Shown one piece after another: positions 1 to 10,820 of a stretch of DNA of 64,000 nucleotides. Numbering within the stretch: position 1 is the first letter of the stretch; each line of letters starts with the position of its first letter. Position numbers and translations under genes: made by a program. The DNA lies in contig CATNEN010000038.1 in assembly GCA_950097015.1 (NCBI GenBank), positions 6,435,001 through 6,499,000 on the forward strand, read 5' to 3'. This DNA comes from Macrostomum hystrix. Lineage: Eukaryota; Platyhelminthes; Macrostomidae. The notes beneath the pieces were generated by a model. The model had not been told where the DNA came from, did no database searches, and saw nothing but the letters and a program-made list of their open reading frames with translations.

Positions 1-228
1 CTAGACTGTGTGAGGGGAAATGGTCACGTGACTGCTTGAGCTAGACTGTGTGAGGGAAATGGTCACGTGACTCCGTGAGCTGGACTGTGTGAGGGGAAAT
101 GGTCACGTGACTGCTTGAGCTAGACTGTGTGAGGGGAAATGGTCACGTGACTGCTTGAGCTAGACTGTGTGATGGGAAATGGTCACGTGACTGCTTGAGC
201 TAGACTGTGTGAGGGAAATGGTCACGTG
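1..228. repeat. 40-bp tandem repeat with E-box palindromes
   Basis: About 5.7 copies of a 39-40 bp unit starting ctagactgtgtgagg. Each unit carries the palindrome gtcacgtgac (near 23, 62, 102, 142, 182 and, with one change, 221). The array runs off the left edge of the window. By the gene model it lies in an intron of the minus-strand mucin-like gene, just past the exon ending near 272. Confidence 0.9.
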
Positions 229-271
229 ATGGTTCACGGCTTTATGGCATCCTGGAGGCCAGGCCACCCAC

Positions 272-3200
272 CGAGCCGCACGTCGCTCCACAGGATCCAT
301 CTCCACAGACTCCTCGGCTTCATCATCGAGCTCCGCTTCCTCGGCCTTGACTTCTTCGATGTCTTTGTCGAGTCCGCGGCCTCGCCGACTGCGATCGTCC
401 AGCATGCGAGCCACCTGGCGGTCAAGCCGGCTAGCAACTTGCTCAGCCAGCTGGTCCATCTCCGTGCCGCTCAGCCTGCTGACGGCGCCAACCCTAGCAT
501 CAGTTGCCTGGCAACGGATAGGAAATCTTGAGGTGCTAAATATTAAGATTCAAGAAATTGGGTCTAAAGCAATTTAGATCTGAACTTGAACACTTAAGTT
601 GGAAAAAAGCAACTAAGCTAAACAGAAAAAAGCTTATAGACAGTTTGTAAGCAGCAATAGAATATTATAACAAAGACCACTAGGTGTGGAAGGATGGGAA
701 ATTACAGTTTTTTAGATAGAGTTTTAGAGGATTTAGAGGATTAGAAAATTTGGATATTTGAAACACCTTCTGCTGGTCCTTCTGCTGTTAACATTTTTAT
801 TTCTCAAAAATAAATTTAGGAAGAAATCAATAAATAAGGAAGCTTCCAGTTCTAGGTGGGGGTATTTGCCGGCGGAAACCAGCCACCTCATTTTTTCTAA
901 GAAACTTTGATTTCTTGTACTCGTACATGTGTCTTCTCCCAGTGGTCCTTGGATTATAACAAAATCGAAAGCTCAATTAAACACAATTGTGATACAAATG
1001 CGAACAATAATTAATAGTGCGCATCAGATATACTCGTAATCAGACTGAAGTTCAGATTGACCGAAATTCTAGCTAAAAAGTTTTGACCAAACCTCTGGAG
1101 CGATTGGCTGTTTTAGTAGATTTGTGACTGGCATCCACTGCAGTTGCTGCTCATCAGGGGACTGATCAATAGACTGACCAATGCGAAGGGTTTAATAGGA
1201 AGGAGTGCATGATTGCATGTCTAGCTGAACTAGTCGATTGTGTACCAGTTATTAGTGTATTTCTTACAGTTCTGATTAAATATATAACAGTCTAAGCTTA
1301 TATCTATCTATTTTGGCAATATCTAACAGCTTAGCCCATATCTAACAGCTTAGCCTCTATCTAACAGCTTAGCCCATATATAACAGCTAAGCCTATATCT
1401 AACAGCTTTGCCTATATCTAACAGTTTAGCCCATATCTAACAGCTTAGCCCATATCTAACAGTTTAGCCCATATCTAACAGCTTAGCCCATATCTAACAG
1501 CTTAGCCCATATCTAACAGCTTAGCCCATATCTAACAGTTTAGCCCATATCTAACAGCTTAGCCCATATCTAACAGCTTAGTTTATATCTAACAGCTTAG
1601 CCCATTTCTAACAGCTTAGCCTATATCTAACAGCTTAGTTTATATCTAACAGCTTAGCCTATTTCTAACAGCTTAGCCCATATCTAACAGCTTAGCCCAT
1701 ATCTAACAGTTTAGCCCATATCTAACAGCTTAGCCTATATCTAACAGCTTAGCCCATATCTAACAGCTTAGCCCATATCTAACAGCTTAGCCCATATCTA
1801 ACAGCTTAGCCCATATCTAACAGCTTAGTTAATATCTAACAGCTTAGTTTATATCTAACAGCTTAGTCCATATCTAACAGGTCTTTCCCTTTCACTCACA
1901 ATTTTCCCATCAGCACTTGGCCCATAGAAATCGTCGGCCTCGACAAGCTGCTGCTGCTGCTGCTGTTGCTGAGCAAAATACTTTGGAGGCTGGTAAGGCC
2001 TCAGGCATTTGTAATAGGTGAACAGTACAGCCCACACAATGAGCAGGATGGCTCCCAGACAGCCGAACACGGCGCCAATGACCCACAGCTTTGAGGATGA
2101 GCTCGCTGCTGAACTGTCGTAAACTGAGGGGATTGGAATGACTGTGAATTAAAAAAAACATCTGCACCGAGGTCTTGAGCTCGAATCCGCAACGAAGATT
2201 CATTCATTTTGAGTGAGTCATTTAAGAGAGAATGCACTAGGAGATAGTGGGACAGTTTTTACCATAGTCTCTGACGGGCAGCCAGTTTTCGGACATTCTT
2301 AAATTGAGCTCCGTTTTTCTAACCTAGAACGCAAAGTATAAATAAGTTTAACTTCTACAGTTGGTAGAACTAATTTCCGTTGTCTATGGTCTAAAGCAAC
2401 TGGGAATAAAAAGCCACGCTGTTCGCACACATAGCCATAGACATTTAAGCACTCATGTCGCAATTGTGTTCCTCATTGACTCGATTTCATTGCAGTCAAA
2501 CGGGACGGCTCTCACTGGAAGCAGCCGGGGTGTCCACCGGGTAGCCCAGCACCGCCGCGGCCCTAGCCGAGTTGGCATTGATGGCGGAGACGACGCTGGC
2601 GGCAGGCAGATAGGAGGCGTCGCTGGAGTCCGCGGCATAGTACACCAGGGTGACGCGATCCGAGCCGGCGTCGCGAGTAGCGCTGACGAGCTGAAGCCGC
2701 AGGCTGCCGCTCATCGCGTAGCGTCGTCGCCGACCGCTGGAGGATGTCATAGAGCGCGACTCGATCAGCAATGTCAGCAGCCGCGTCTCAATCAAGTCCG
2801 TCCACTGGCAGGACGACACGTCAGTGCTCGAGACCACCGATTGAATGACTGTCGGGGTGCGGACCCGTGAGGCTTTTGAAACTTAATGTGGACTCTTTGA
2901 ATTTCATACGGAGGTCCTTACCTGTTGAGACCCAGAATGGCGTCAAGTTCGGGCTTAGATTCAGCTTTGGCCGACATGGGGAAGACGTTGTCAGAAGGCT
3001 GGATGTGCCCGTAGGACTGCTGCTGGTGGTGGCACCAGTTACACCGGAGCTGCTGGTGGTGGCACCAGTTACACCGGAGCTGCTGGTGGTGGCACCAGTT
3101 ACACCGGAGCTGCTGGTGGTGGCTCCAGTTACACCGGAGCTGGTGGTGGTGGCACCAGTTACAGCGGAGCTGCTGGTGGTGGCACCAGTTACACCTGAGC

Positions 3201-6200
3201 TGGATGAACCCGTACTCGCTGTTGCTTCTGCAAGGAGGTGTTAACAAGTGTGTCGTGTCTAGTGTTCTCGGCAATTAACATACAGGGCTAGTCGCAGTAT
3301 TGAAATTAGTCACCTCAACGTTGCCTCAATGGCTACGAATGTGAGACATAAAATGTTAGTCATGCAAATAGGAAGAAAAATTAAATAGAAATTGCACTGC
3401 TCAAAGGCTTCTCTATGCAATAAGCATCAATGAGCTTAGTATGAGCATGACTGACCATGCATGAGTATGAAGATTCATTTGGCCGGTCGACCTAATACAG
3501 CAAATTTAGTTAAAGAGCAGTGAACTCAAGTGTTATTATCAATTAATGTTAAATAACATGTCAAGCAAAAACCGGAACTAAAAAAGCAACAAGCTTAAAT
3601 GCCAGACGCCCCACATGCCGCAGTGTGAGACTAAATTAGTATCAGGCTTAACCCTCCAGAGATAAAGGATTTAAGTGGATCCAGGATTATTCCAATGCAA
3701 TGTTATTAAAGCCAAGCAAACAAACACAGGCTAGTTAAATGAGAAAGCAAATGCTTTGTTGAGTTGAGTTGAGTTCAGCCAAGCACGGACTGAAGCAGCT
3801 CAAGTTAAAATGCGCGCTCAAGGCAAGGTAACACCCTGAATCAGCTACTCGGAGACAAGCTCCGACCTGGCCTAGACGCTGCGGAACTTCCAGCCGAGCT
3901 GGGCGAAACACCGGGGCTTGAAGGACTCGAGACGAATGGCGTTGAGAAAGTCGACGGTGCCACTGACGCAGGAGCTGAACTAGCAGCTGAAGAAGTCAAT
4001 GCCACAAAAAATGAAACACTAGAAGTTGGTTGAACTGTAGATGTCGGCTTCGCAGTGGTGCTTGCAGCAATAGCTGACTCCGCAGTGTTTGATGATTTAG
4101 TTGAAGCAGCAGCTTCAGTTGCAGCAGCTGTTGTTACAGATAAACCAGTTGCAGATACTCTGGTGGTTGCTGAAGCTTCCGATGTCAAAATACTTGCTGA
4201 TATCGAAGCACTAGATTCCGAAGCTGCTTGTGTTAGTGAAGGGGTTGTAGCAGGTTGTGACGATGTCAAGGATTCTGTCGGTATCACGGATGTAGCTGGT
4301 GCTGATGACGCTCCAAGGGTCGCCGTAGAAAATGGGGACGTCACTGTCTCAGTTGTAGGTCGTGGTGACGTCACTGATTCAGTTGAAGCATACGGTGACG
4401 TCGATAAATCAGTAAAAGCTTGTGGTGACGTCACTGATTCAGTCGAAAACCTTGCTGACGTCCCTGATTCAATCGAAGACCTTGCTGACGTCCCTGATTC
4501 AATCGAAGACCTTGTTGACGTCCCTGATTCAATCGAAGACCTTGTTGACGTCCCTGATTCAATCGAAGACCTTGTTGACGTCCCTGATTCAATCGAAGAC
4601 CTTGTTGACGTCCCTGATTCAATCGAAGACCTTGTTGACGTCCCTGATTCAATCGAAGACCTTGTTGACGTCCCTGATTCAATCGAAGACCTTGCTGGTT
4701 CAGTTGAAGACCGTGGTGACGTCATTGATTCAGTAGAAGCTCGTGTTGACGTCACTGATTCAACGGAAGCATGCGGTGACGTCACGAATTCAGTTAAAGC
4801 TTGTGGTGACGTCACTGATTCAATGGAAGACCTTTGTGACGTCTCTGATTCAGTTGAAGCTTGAGGTGACGTTGCTGGTCCATTTGAAGACCGTGGTGAC
4901 GTCATTGATTCAGTAGAAGCTCGTGGTGGCGTCACAGCATGGGGTAACGTCACTGATTCAGTTGCAGCATGGGGTCGCGTCACTGATTCAGTTGCAGTAA
5001 CTTCTGAAGTTTTCATCGATGTCTGTAATGTAGCTGATTCAGTGGCTGCAGTGCCAGTAACTGTTATTGCTGTGCTTATCGATATACCTGACGTTATAGC
5101 TGCCGTTGTTTCTCTGGATTGAAGTGTAGCGGATACTGCCCCAGTTCCTGCAGAAGTTCCTGGCTCGCTTGTTGTCAAAGAAGCTGCCGCAACAGTGGTT
5201 GATAATGACTTTACCTCCACATTTGGCGACGTAGCAAGGACAGAAGTTGTCGACGCTCCAGTAGGTGCTTCAGTTGATATATGGTACACTGTACTTTCCA
5301 TTGGGGTGTCTGTTATCCGCGGGGATGAGATATTGCTACTGGTTTCCAATGTAGCTCTTGGCTCTGTTACAGCTGGCAATGAGCTATGTGAAGACATTTC
5401 CAGTGCACGGCTCTGAGTTGAAGCGGGTTCGGTACTAACCATACTTCCACTGGCGGACACGCTTGAAGAGGTTAGAGTACTCGGGACTACTGGTGCAGTG
5501 GAGACAGTGGTGCTAGCTAGAGATTGTGCAACAGGATGGGGAAGTGATTGGGATTGTCATTTTATAAGTTTGCTAGTGATTCAATTATACGAACGGAATA
5601 TTAAATTTATATATAATAAATAATGACTGAAAAGTTTGGTAATAAACTAAAAATAATAAATAATGATAACAACAACTTAAAAAAGACTACTTATGAAGCA
5701 TTCAATTATTAAGGGATAGGTTTGTCACCCAAATATAGTAATTACTAATTACAATAATTACACAAGAACTCAGAACTCTTGTCTTTGTCCAAAGCAGTTG
5801 AGACTCAATAACTAAAAAACATGCTAATTTTGTTAGCCTCACAATAGAATTAACCGTCTTATCTTTCGCATTAAAATTTATTCAAAAAAATCAGATAAAA
5901 AATTAATTAATTAATTAATTAATTTTAATTAATTAATTTCAAATAATTCAGATATTCAAATAAAAAATCCTTAACTTAATTCTTATCAATTTGACTTAGA
6001 TTAATTAGAAACTTATTGATACTGAACTTATTAATTCTAAAAAGTTCTGATTAAACTTCCACAATTCAGTAAATAAAAAAATGTGAAAAAGATAACTACT
6101 TTCGTAGTTGAAATAAAATCTGCATTAAAAATAAAACCATTTGTTCAGATAATAATAATAATATGCTATACTAAATTTCTTTTTGGAGTCTGATAGTTTG

Positions 6201-6430
6201 CTATTTGCTGACCTTGCGAAGCATTTTCAAGGTCCTAAAATTAAATGTCTAAATATACTTTTCAATAGGTTAAAAAAATTATTTAGCCCTGTCAAAGAAA
6301 ATGACATACTAGACACAATTGATACTGGACACATTTCTTGGATAGCAAGCAAACAGTTCTTACCTTGACATAAACAATACTGAAGAACAATACTAATAAA
6401 TAAAACACAAAAAATCATAATTTTTATCAT
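272..6430 (-). CDS. Mucin-like single-pass membrane protein, possibly KIAA1549-like (3' end outside window)
   Basis: Six exons read on the minus strand: 6430-6364 (signal peptide, 22 residues MIKIMIFCVLF...YCLCQ), 5516-3867 (about 550 residues, Ser/Thr-rich, mucin-like), 3227-2922 (Thr/Ser repeats), 2848-2516 (folded extracellular domain with an RRRRY stretch, ending near LGYPV), 2141-1900 (membrane segment VFGCLGAILLIVWAVLF, then poly-Gln) and 507-272 (acidic, coiled-coil-like cytoplasmic part). The first four introns are all phase 1 and the fifth phase 0; every junction keeps frame. Donors include CAG|GTAAGG after 2922 and GTGAGT after 1900; acceptors have pyrimidine tracts. The layout (long Ser/Thr-rich ectodomain, SEA-like domain, one membrane pass near the C-terminus) resembles the KIAA1549/UPF0606 family, but I could not align it. 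The final donor at 272 is the least certain. No stop codon is seen, so the C-terminus lies to the left. Confidence 0.65.
671..951. mobile_element. Non-autonomous inverted-repeat element (MITE), copy 1
   Basis: The ends are inverted repeats: caaagaccactaggtgtgga at the left and the complement of agtggtccttg at the right. Flanking tattataa and gattataa agree at 7 of 8 bases, as expected of an 8-bp target duplication. The same termini occur at 32320-33165. It lies in an intron of the mucin-like gene. It has no coding capacity. Confidence 0.7.
1300..1880. repeat. 19-bp minisatellite (taacagcttagcccatatc)
   Basis: About 30 copies with scattered substitutions (cagtttag, cagcttagttta). It fills the intron of the mucin-like gene right up to about 20 bp from the donor after 1900, and reading through it creates the artificial tail of the membrane-segment exon. 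Confidence 0.95.
3015..3203 (-). repeat. Coding 30-bp tandem repeat (SSGVTGATTS)
   Basis: Six near-identical 30-bp units. In the frame that joins correctly to both neighbouring exons, each unit encodes a ten-residue Ser/Thr/Gly repeat, fitting an O-glycosylated stalk. The other two minus frames and one plus frame are also open, which is misleading. Confidence 0.85.
4436..4693 (-). repeat. Coding 30-bp tandem repeat (SIESGTSTRS)
   Basis: About eight nearly perfect 30-bp units in the mucin exon, each encoding a ten-residue Ser/Thr-rich repeat. They are flanked by degenerate 10-11 residue repeats of the type ESVTSPRAST, so the array is probably a recent local amplification of an older mucin repeat. 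Confidence 0.9.
5900..5940. repeat. (TTAA)n simple repeat
   Basis: Run of attaattaattaatta units within the first intron of the mucin-like gene. No coding content is seen in this intron (5517-6363). Confidence 0.85.
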
Positions 6431-9025
6431 GCTTCGATTCCTAAATGATTTATACGACTACATTTACCATGACATCGTGTCTCTGATAAGCGATTGCGAT
6501 AAATCTTGATTGTAATAAATCTTTCTGAATATTGCTACTTAAACTTTTCAACCAACGCCGCTGCAACTCATAATAAAATAAGTGTTTTCTAAAGTTGCTT
6601 CATAAATAAAACACTTCGACTATTTTTATTGCCTACTAGAAATCAATTAGTCAGTAAGAGCAAGTATAATAAGGAAGCGCTTGTTAAAAAGAAATAAATA
6701 ACAACGTAGACACGGTATCTGAATGCCATTACAATCAACTCTGCGTGCTCAATTAAATAAGTTAAAGCGTGCTCAAGCGCGTTTTTATGATTTAGAAAGC
6801 ATCTAAATACAAAAGCAGCAATATACCTATTATCATATCATTCTTCTTTGCTATTTTGCTGTTATTACTCGTATAATCCGAAAAGTGTGCGCTTGGAATT
6901 TGGCTCCAAGTGATCTATGTATTGCTTAACAGACATGCAGAAATAAATGCACGGTTTCTCTATCTATTAATTCTACACTAGAATTCCTGATTCTAAATGC
7001 AGGTATATGCAATTGAAGTCAGTAAAAACGCTTGAAACAGATTTCCTCACTTATAGGATTAAAATTCTAAGTGTTAAACAACTTTAATTATAGTTTCACC
7101 TTCAGCTGTCTAATTGCAACTTACGAGCGTAATTATTTAATTTTTTTCCATACTTGTGCTTGTTCTAGTGTCAGCAGCATTGACGGTCGATTGGACGATT
7201 ATAAAGTACAGTAATGCCACATGAACTTTACAAAGTTCTCCAGCTATATACATTTTCCAGTTCACTGCTTGATAGGGAATTTGCTAAGTCCAATTAAGGG
7301 ATCATGATGTATGAATTAAAAAATTCACCGATGGTCTGCTTTTATTTTATGCTATAAATTTCGTAGTGTATGTTAATAAAAAGTCATTTCAATTTTTACG
7401 ACAGTTTGAGAATATAATAAAATATAGAAAAACTGTCACATCGCGCGCTATTTAAGCCATGAGGCAAGACTGCGTCATGTAGAGATGAAGACGGGCGACC
7501 CCAGTGAGTAAAATTAATCTGCAATCTGACTACTAGATACAGTACGTCAGTGGCAGATGGACATATATATTGACTCCCCTCGTATGTAAGTGCTTACTAA
7601 ATGCAACAAATGCGGTTCGTGTACAGACCTTGTACGCGAGTGTGTCTTGTGTATCTGTGCATGCATGTATGCTTAAAGTAAAATATACAAATTTGTCTCG
7701 TTGTTGGCGGGGTTTAGCAGCATAATTAGTTATCATGCTCATACATATGTTGCTGTTTTATAAGGCTGCAGGGAAAAATTAGGATCTATTTCCTTAGCGT
7801 TTTTTCTATACACGCTGTGAAACGAATGCACGGTAATTGCGTGCTGCAGAACGGAACTAAACCTTTATATACTAAGCCTGAATAATTAAATCTCGATGGT
7901 ATATTTAGCCAACGTGGCAAGTTATGTATAGCCCCGTATACGATCGCTAGAAATACATACAGCAATAATAAAACACGACTATATTACCCGAAACAGATGT
8001 ACAACACGTTATGTTAATTTTTTTGTTAATTGATTTCTAGGATGAAATTAGCCGTGTGAAATTTGATTATGCGATTATTGTGGATATTATAGGAGGCGTT
8101 CTGGCAGATTCGCTCGAGCTTCGCTCAATTTCAACAGCGTCGAAAATGCATGATATTTATTCTTTCTGACTGTTAAAAAGCACAAAAATAGATATAAGAC
8201 ATGTATCCATGTGCAAGTTAGATTTCTATTAATTACTTCGCTATTGTAAAACGCAAATGCACGCACACTTGACGACCTAACTCTAATGAAGGGGTGGGTG
8301 GCAGAAGCGGTTGATGAAGTGCCTGAGCGCGATTCCCTAATGTAGATTATTATGTATTTTTGCCGATGTTAACAAGTTAAAAAAGGTGGTTTAAATAAAT
8401 TTTTGTTATAAAGAAAGAAAACAAAATGTTGATCACGCGAAAGAGACTTAGCAGCAGTATAGGAAACAGAGAACTCCATTGTTATTTCGCTTCACACCTT
8501 CACGAGGTAATTTTTTCGCAATGCCATGCACCGTCTGTATTTAATTCTTACCTATTTGACTATGCGCCTCTCACAGAGCTGATTAGCAAGTAGGTTTCGT
8601 GCATGGAGCCTTGTCATCGACTAGAAAAGAATTTCTGTAAATGCGATGCACATGTAAGTGTAATGCAGGGACGGCACTGAATCTCCACTACGTAATTATA
8701 GCAATCGCCACCTGAGCCTTAACTCTTGAGGATAGACTCATGAGATTAGTGGCTGCTTGCTACCCGCCCTCTGTGTAAGCCGCCATCATTAACACTTACA
8801 CTGCAGCATTAATGCTCCCAATATAATGGCGATACAAAATCCAGCAAAGAATTCACAAATAATTGTTTATTATGCCTATTTTCTCTTCACAATTCTCGGA
8901 CAAATTCAAGGTCACGGTAATTAAACAAGCAATAAAAATAATGTTACTGCTTCTACAGTGCCAAGATGGTCAATTGGTCAATAGTGGAAATACACTGCAA
9001 AGGATATATCTTGTAACAATTAATA
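6431..9025. other. AT-rich intergenic stretch, nothing recognised
   Basis: Upstream of the mucin-like gene. I see no exon-like GC-rich ORF, RNA gene or tandem array here. The promoter of that gene presumably lies within it but no element can be named. Confidence 0.5.
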
Positions 9026-9033
9026 GCATAGAA

Positions 9034-10812
9034 CAAGGGTCGGCAAACTTATTAGCTAGCGGGCCAAATAGTGAACCTAACAGACCACAGCTGGCAGCAT
9101 TGACAGTGGAAATATGAGAAAGGGGAGAGATGAGGCAAAGAAGAGATGACAGGAGAGATAAGACACAGGATAGATGAGACGAGGGAGAGATGAGACACGG
9201 GAGTGATGAGACACGGGAGAGATGAGATACGGGAGTGATGAGAGACGGGAGAGATGAGACACGGGAGAGATGAGATAGGGGAGAGATGAGACAGGAGAGA
9301 GATAAGACGAGGGATAGATAAGACACGGGATAGATGAGACAAGGGAGAGATGAGACACGGGAGAGATGAGACACGGGAGAGATGAGACACGGGAGAGATG
9401 AGACAAGGGAGAGATGAGACAAGGAAGAGATGAGACACGGGAGTGATGAGACACGGGAGTGATGAGACACGGGAGAGATGAGACACGGGGAGATGAGACA
9501 CGGGAGAGATGAGACACGGGAGTGATGAGACACGGGAGAGATGAGACACGGGAGAGATGAGACACGGGAGAGATGAGACACGGGAGAGATGAGATAGGGG
9601 AGAGATGAGACAGGAGAGAGATGAGACGAGGGATAGATAAGACACGGGATAGATGAGACAAGGGAGAGATGAGACACGGGAGAGATGAGACACGGGAGAG
9701 ATGAGACACGGGAGAGATGAGACACGGGGAGATGAGACACGGGAGAGATGAGACAAGGGAGAGATGAGACAAGGAAGAGATGAGACACGGGAGTGATGAG
9801 ACACGGGAGTGATGAGACACGGGAGAGATGAGACAAGGAAGAGATGAGACACGGGAGTGATGAGACACGGGAGTGATGAGACACGGGAGAGATGAGACAC
9901 GGGGAGATGAGACACGGGAGAGATGAGACAAGGGAGAGATGAGACACGGGAGAGATGAGACACGGGAGAGATGAGACACGGGAGAGATGAGATAGGGGAG
10001 AGATGAGACAGGAGAGAGATGAGACGAGGGATAGATAAAACACGGGATAGATGAGACAAGGGAGAGATGAGACACGGGAGAGATGAGACACGGGAGAGAT
10101 GAGACACGGGAGAGATGAGACACGGGAGAGATGAGACACGGGAGAGATGAGATAGGGGAGAGATGAGACAGGAGAGAGATGAGACGAGGGATAGATAAGA
10201 CACGGGATAGATGAGACAAGGGAGAGATGAGACACGGGAGTGATGAGACACGGGAGTGATGAGAGACGGGAGAGATGAGACACGGGAGAGATGAGAGACG
10301 GGAGAGATGAGACAAGGGAGAGATGAGACACGGGAGAGATGAGACACGGGGAGATGAGACACGGGGAGATGAGACAAGGGAGAGATGAGACACGGGAGTG
10401 ATGAGACACGGGAGTGATGAGACACGGGAGAGATGACTCAGATGAGACACGGGAGAGATGAGACACGGGAGAGATGAGACAAGGGAGAGATGAGACAAGG
10501 GAGAGATGAGACACGGGAGTGATGAGACACGGGAGTGATGAGACACGGGAGAGATGAGACACGGGAGAGATGAGACAAGGGAGAGATGAGACAAGGGAGA
10601 GATGAGACACGGGAGAGATGAGACACGGGAGTGATGAGAGACGGGAGAGATGAGACACGGGAGAGATGAGACACAGCAGAGACGAGGCCGAGAAGATATA
10701 AGACAGGGGAAAGATGAAACAGGATACTATAGGTGTCGGTAGGGGCAACGGGCCGGATTTGGGAGCATTGAGGGCCGCATCTTGCCCGCGGGCCGGAGTT
10801 TGCCGACCCCTG
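9034..10812. mobile_element. hAT-like (Charlie-type termini) non-autonomous element with minisatellite interior
   Basis: The left end reads caagggtcggcaaactt and the right end, complemented, caggggtcggcaaactcc: inverted repeats that match the CAGGGGTCGGCAAACT termini known from hAT-Charlie elements. Subterminal GC-rich 'gcgggcc' motifs are also typical. Flanks gcatagaa (9026-9033) and gcacggaa (10813-10820) agree at 6 of 8 bases, consistent with a decayed 8-bp target duplication. Between roughly 90-bp ends everything is the 16-bp minisatellite; no transposase is present. Confidence 0.75.
9119..10680. repeat. 16-bp minisatellite (gagatgagacacggga)
   Basis: About 100 units with variants (gggagtgatgagac, gggatagataagac, ggaagagatgagac) arranged in higher-order blocks; a block with gacgagggatagata recurs near 9305, 9625, 10022 and 10188. 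It forms the core of the hAT-like element. Confidence 0.97.
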
Positions 10813-10820
10813 GCACGGAA

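Noticed and set aside
4055-4864. Plus-strand ORF of 269 codons rich in Asp/Val
   Set aside because: It is the antisense of the coding 30-bp repeat of the mucin-like exon; the minus frame connects to neighbouring exons with matching phases and this one does not.
5900-5940. TTAA-flanked piggyBac-type insertion
   Set aside because: The TTAA motifs are just a simple repeat with no terminal inverted repeats.
9119-10680. CRISPR-like array
   Set aside because: Units are contiguous with no unique spacers, and this is a eukaryotic genome; the same applies to all other arrays.
8970-10748. Minus-strand ORFs of 592, 505 and 457 codons
   Set aside because: All are translations of the 16-bp minisatellite in three frames; they rotate through one peptide and have no domain.
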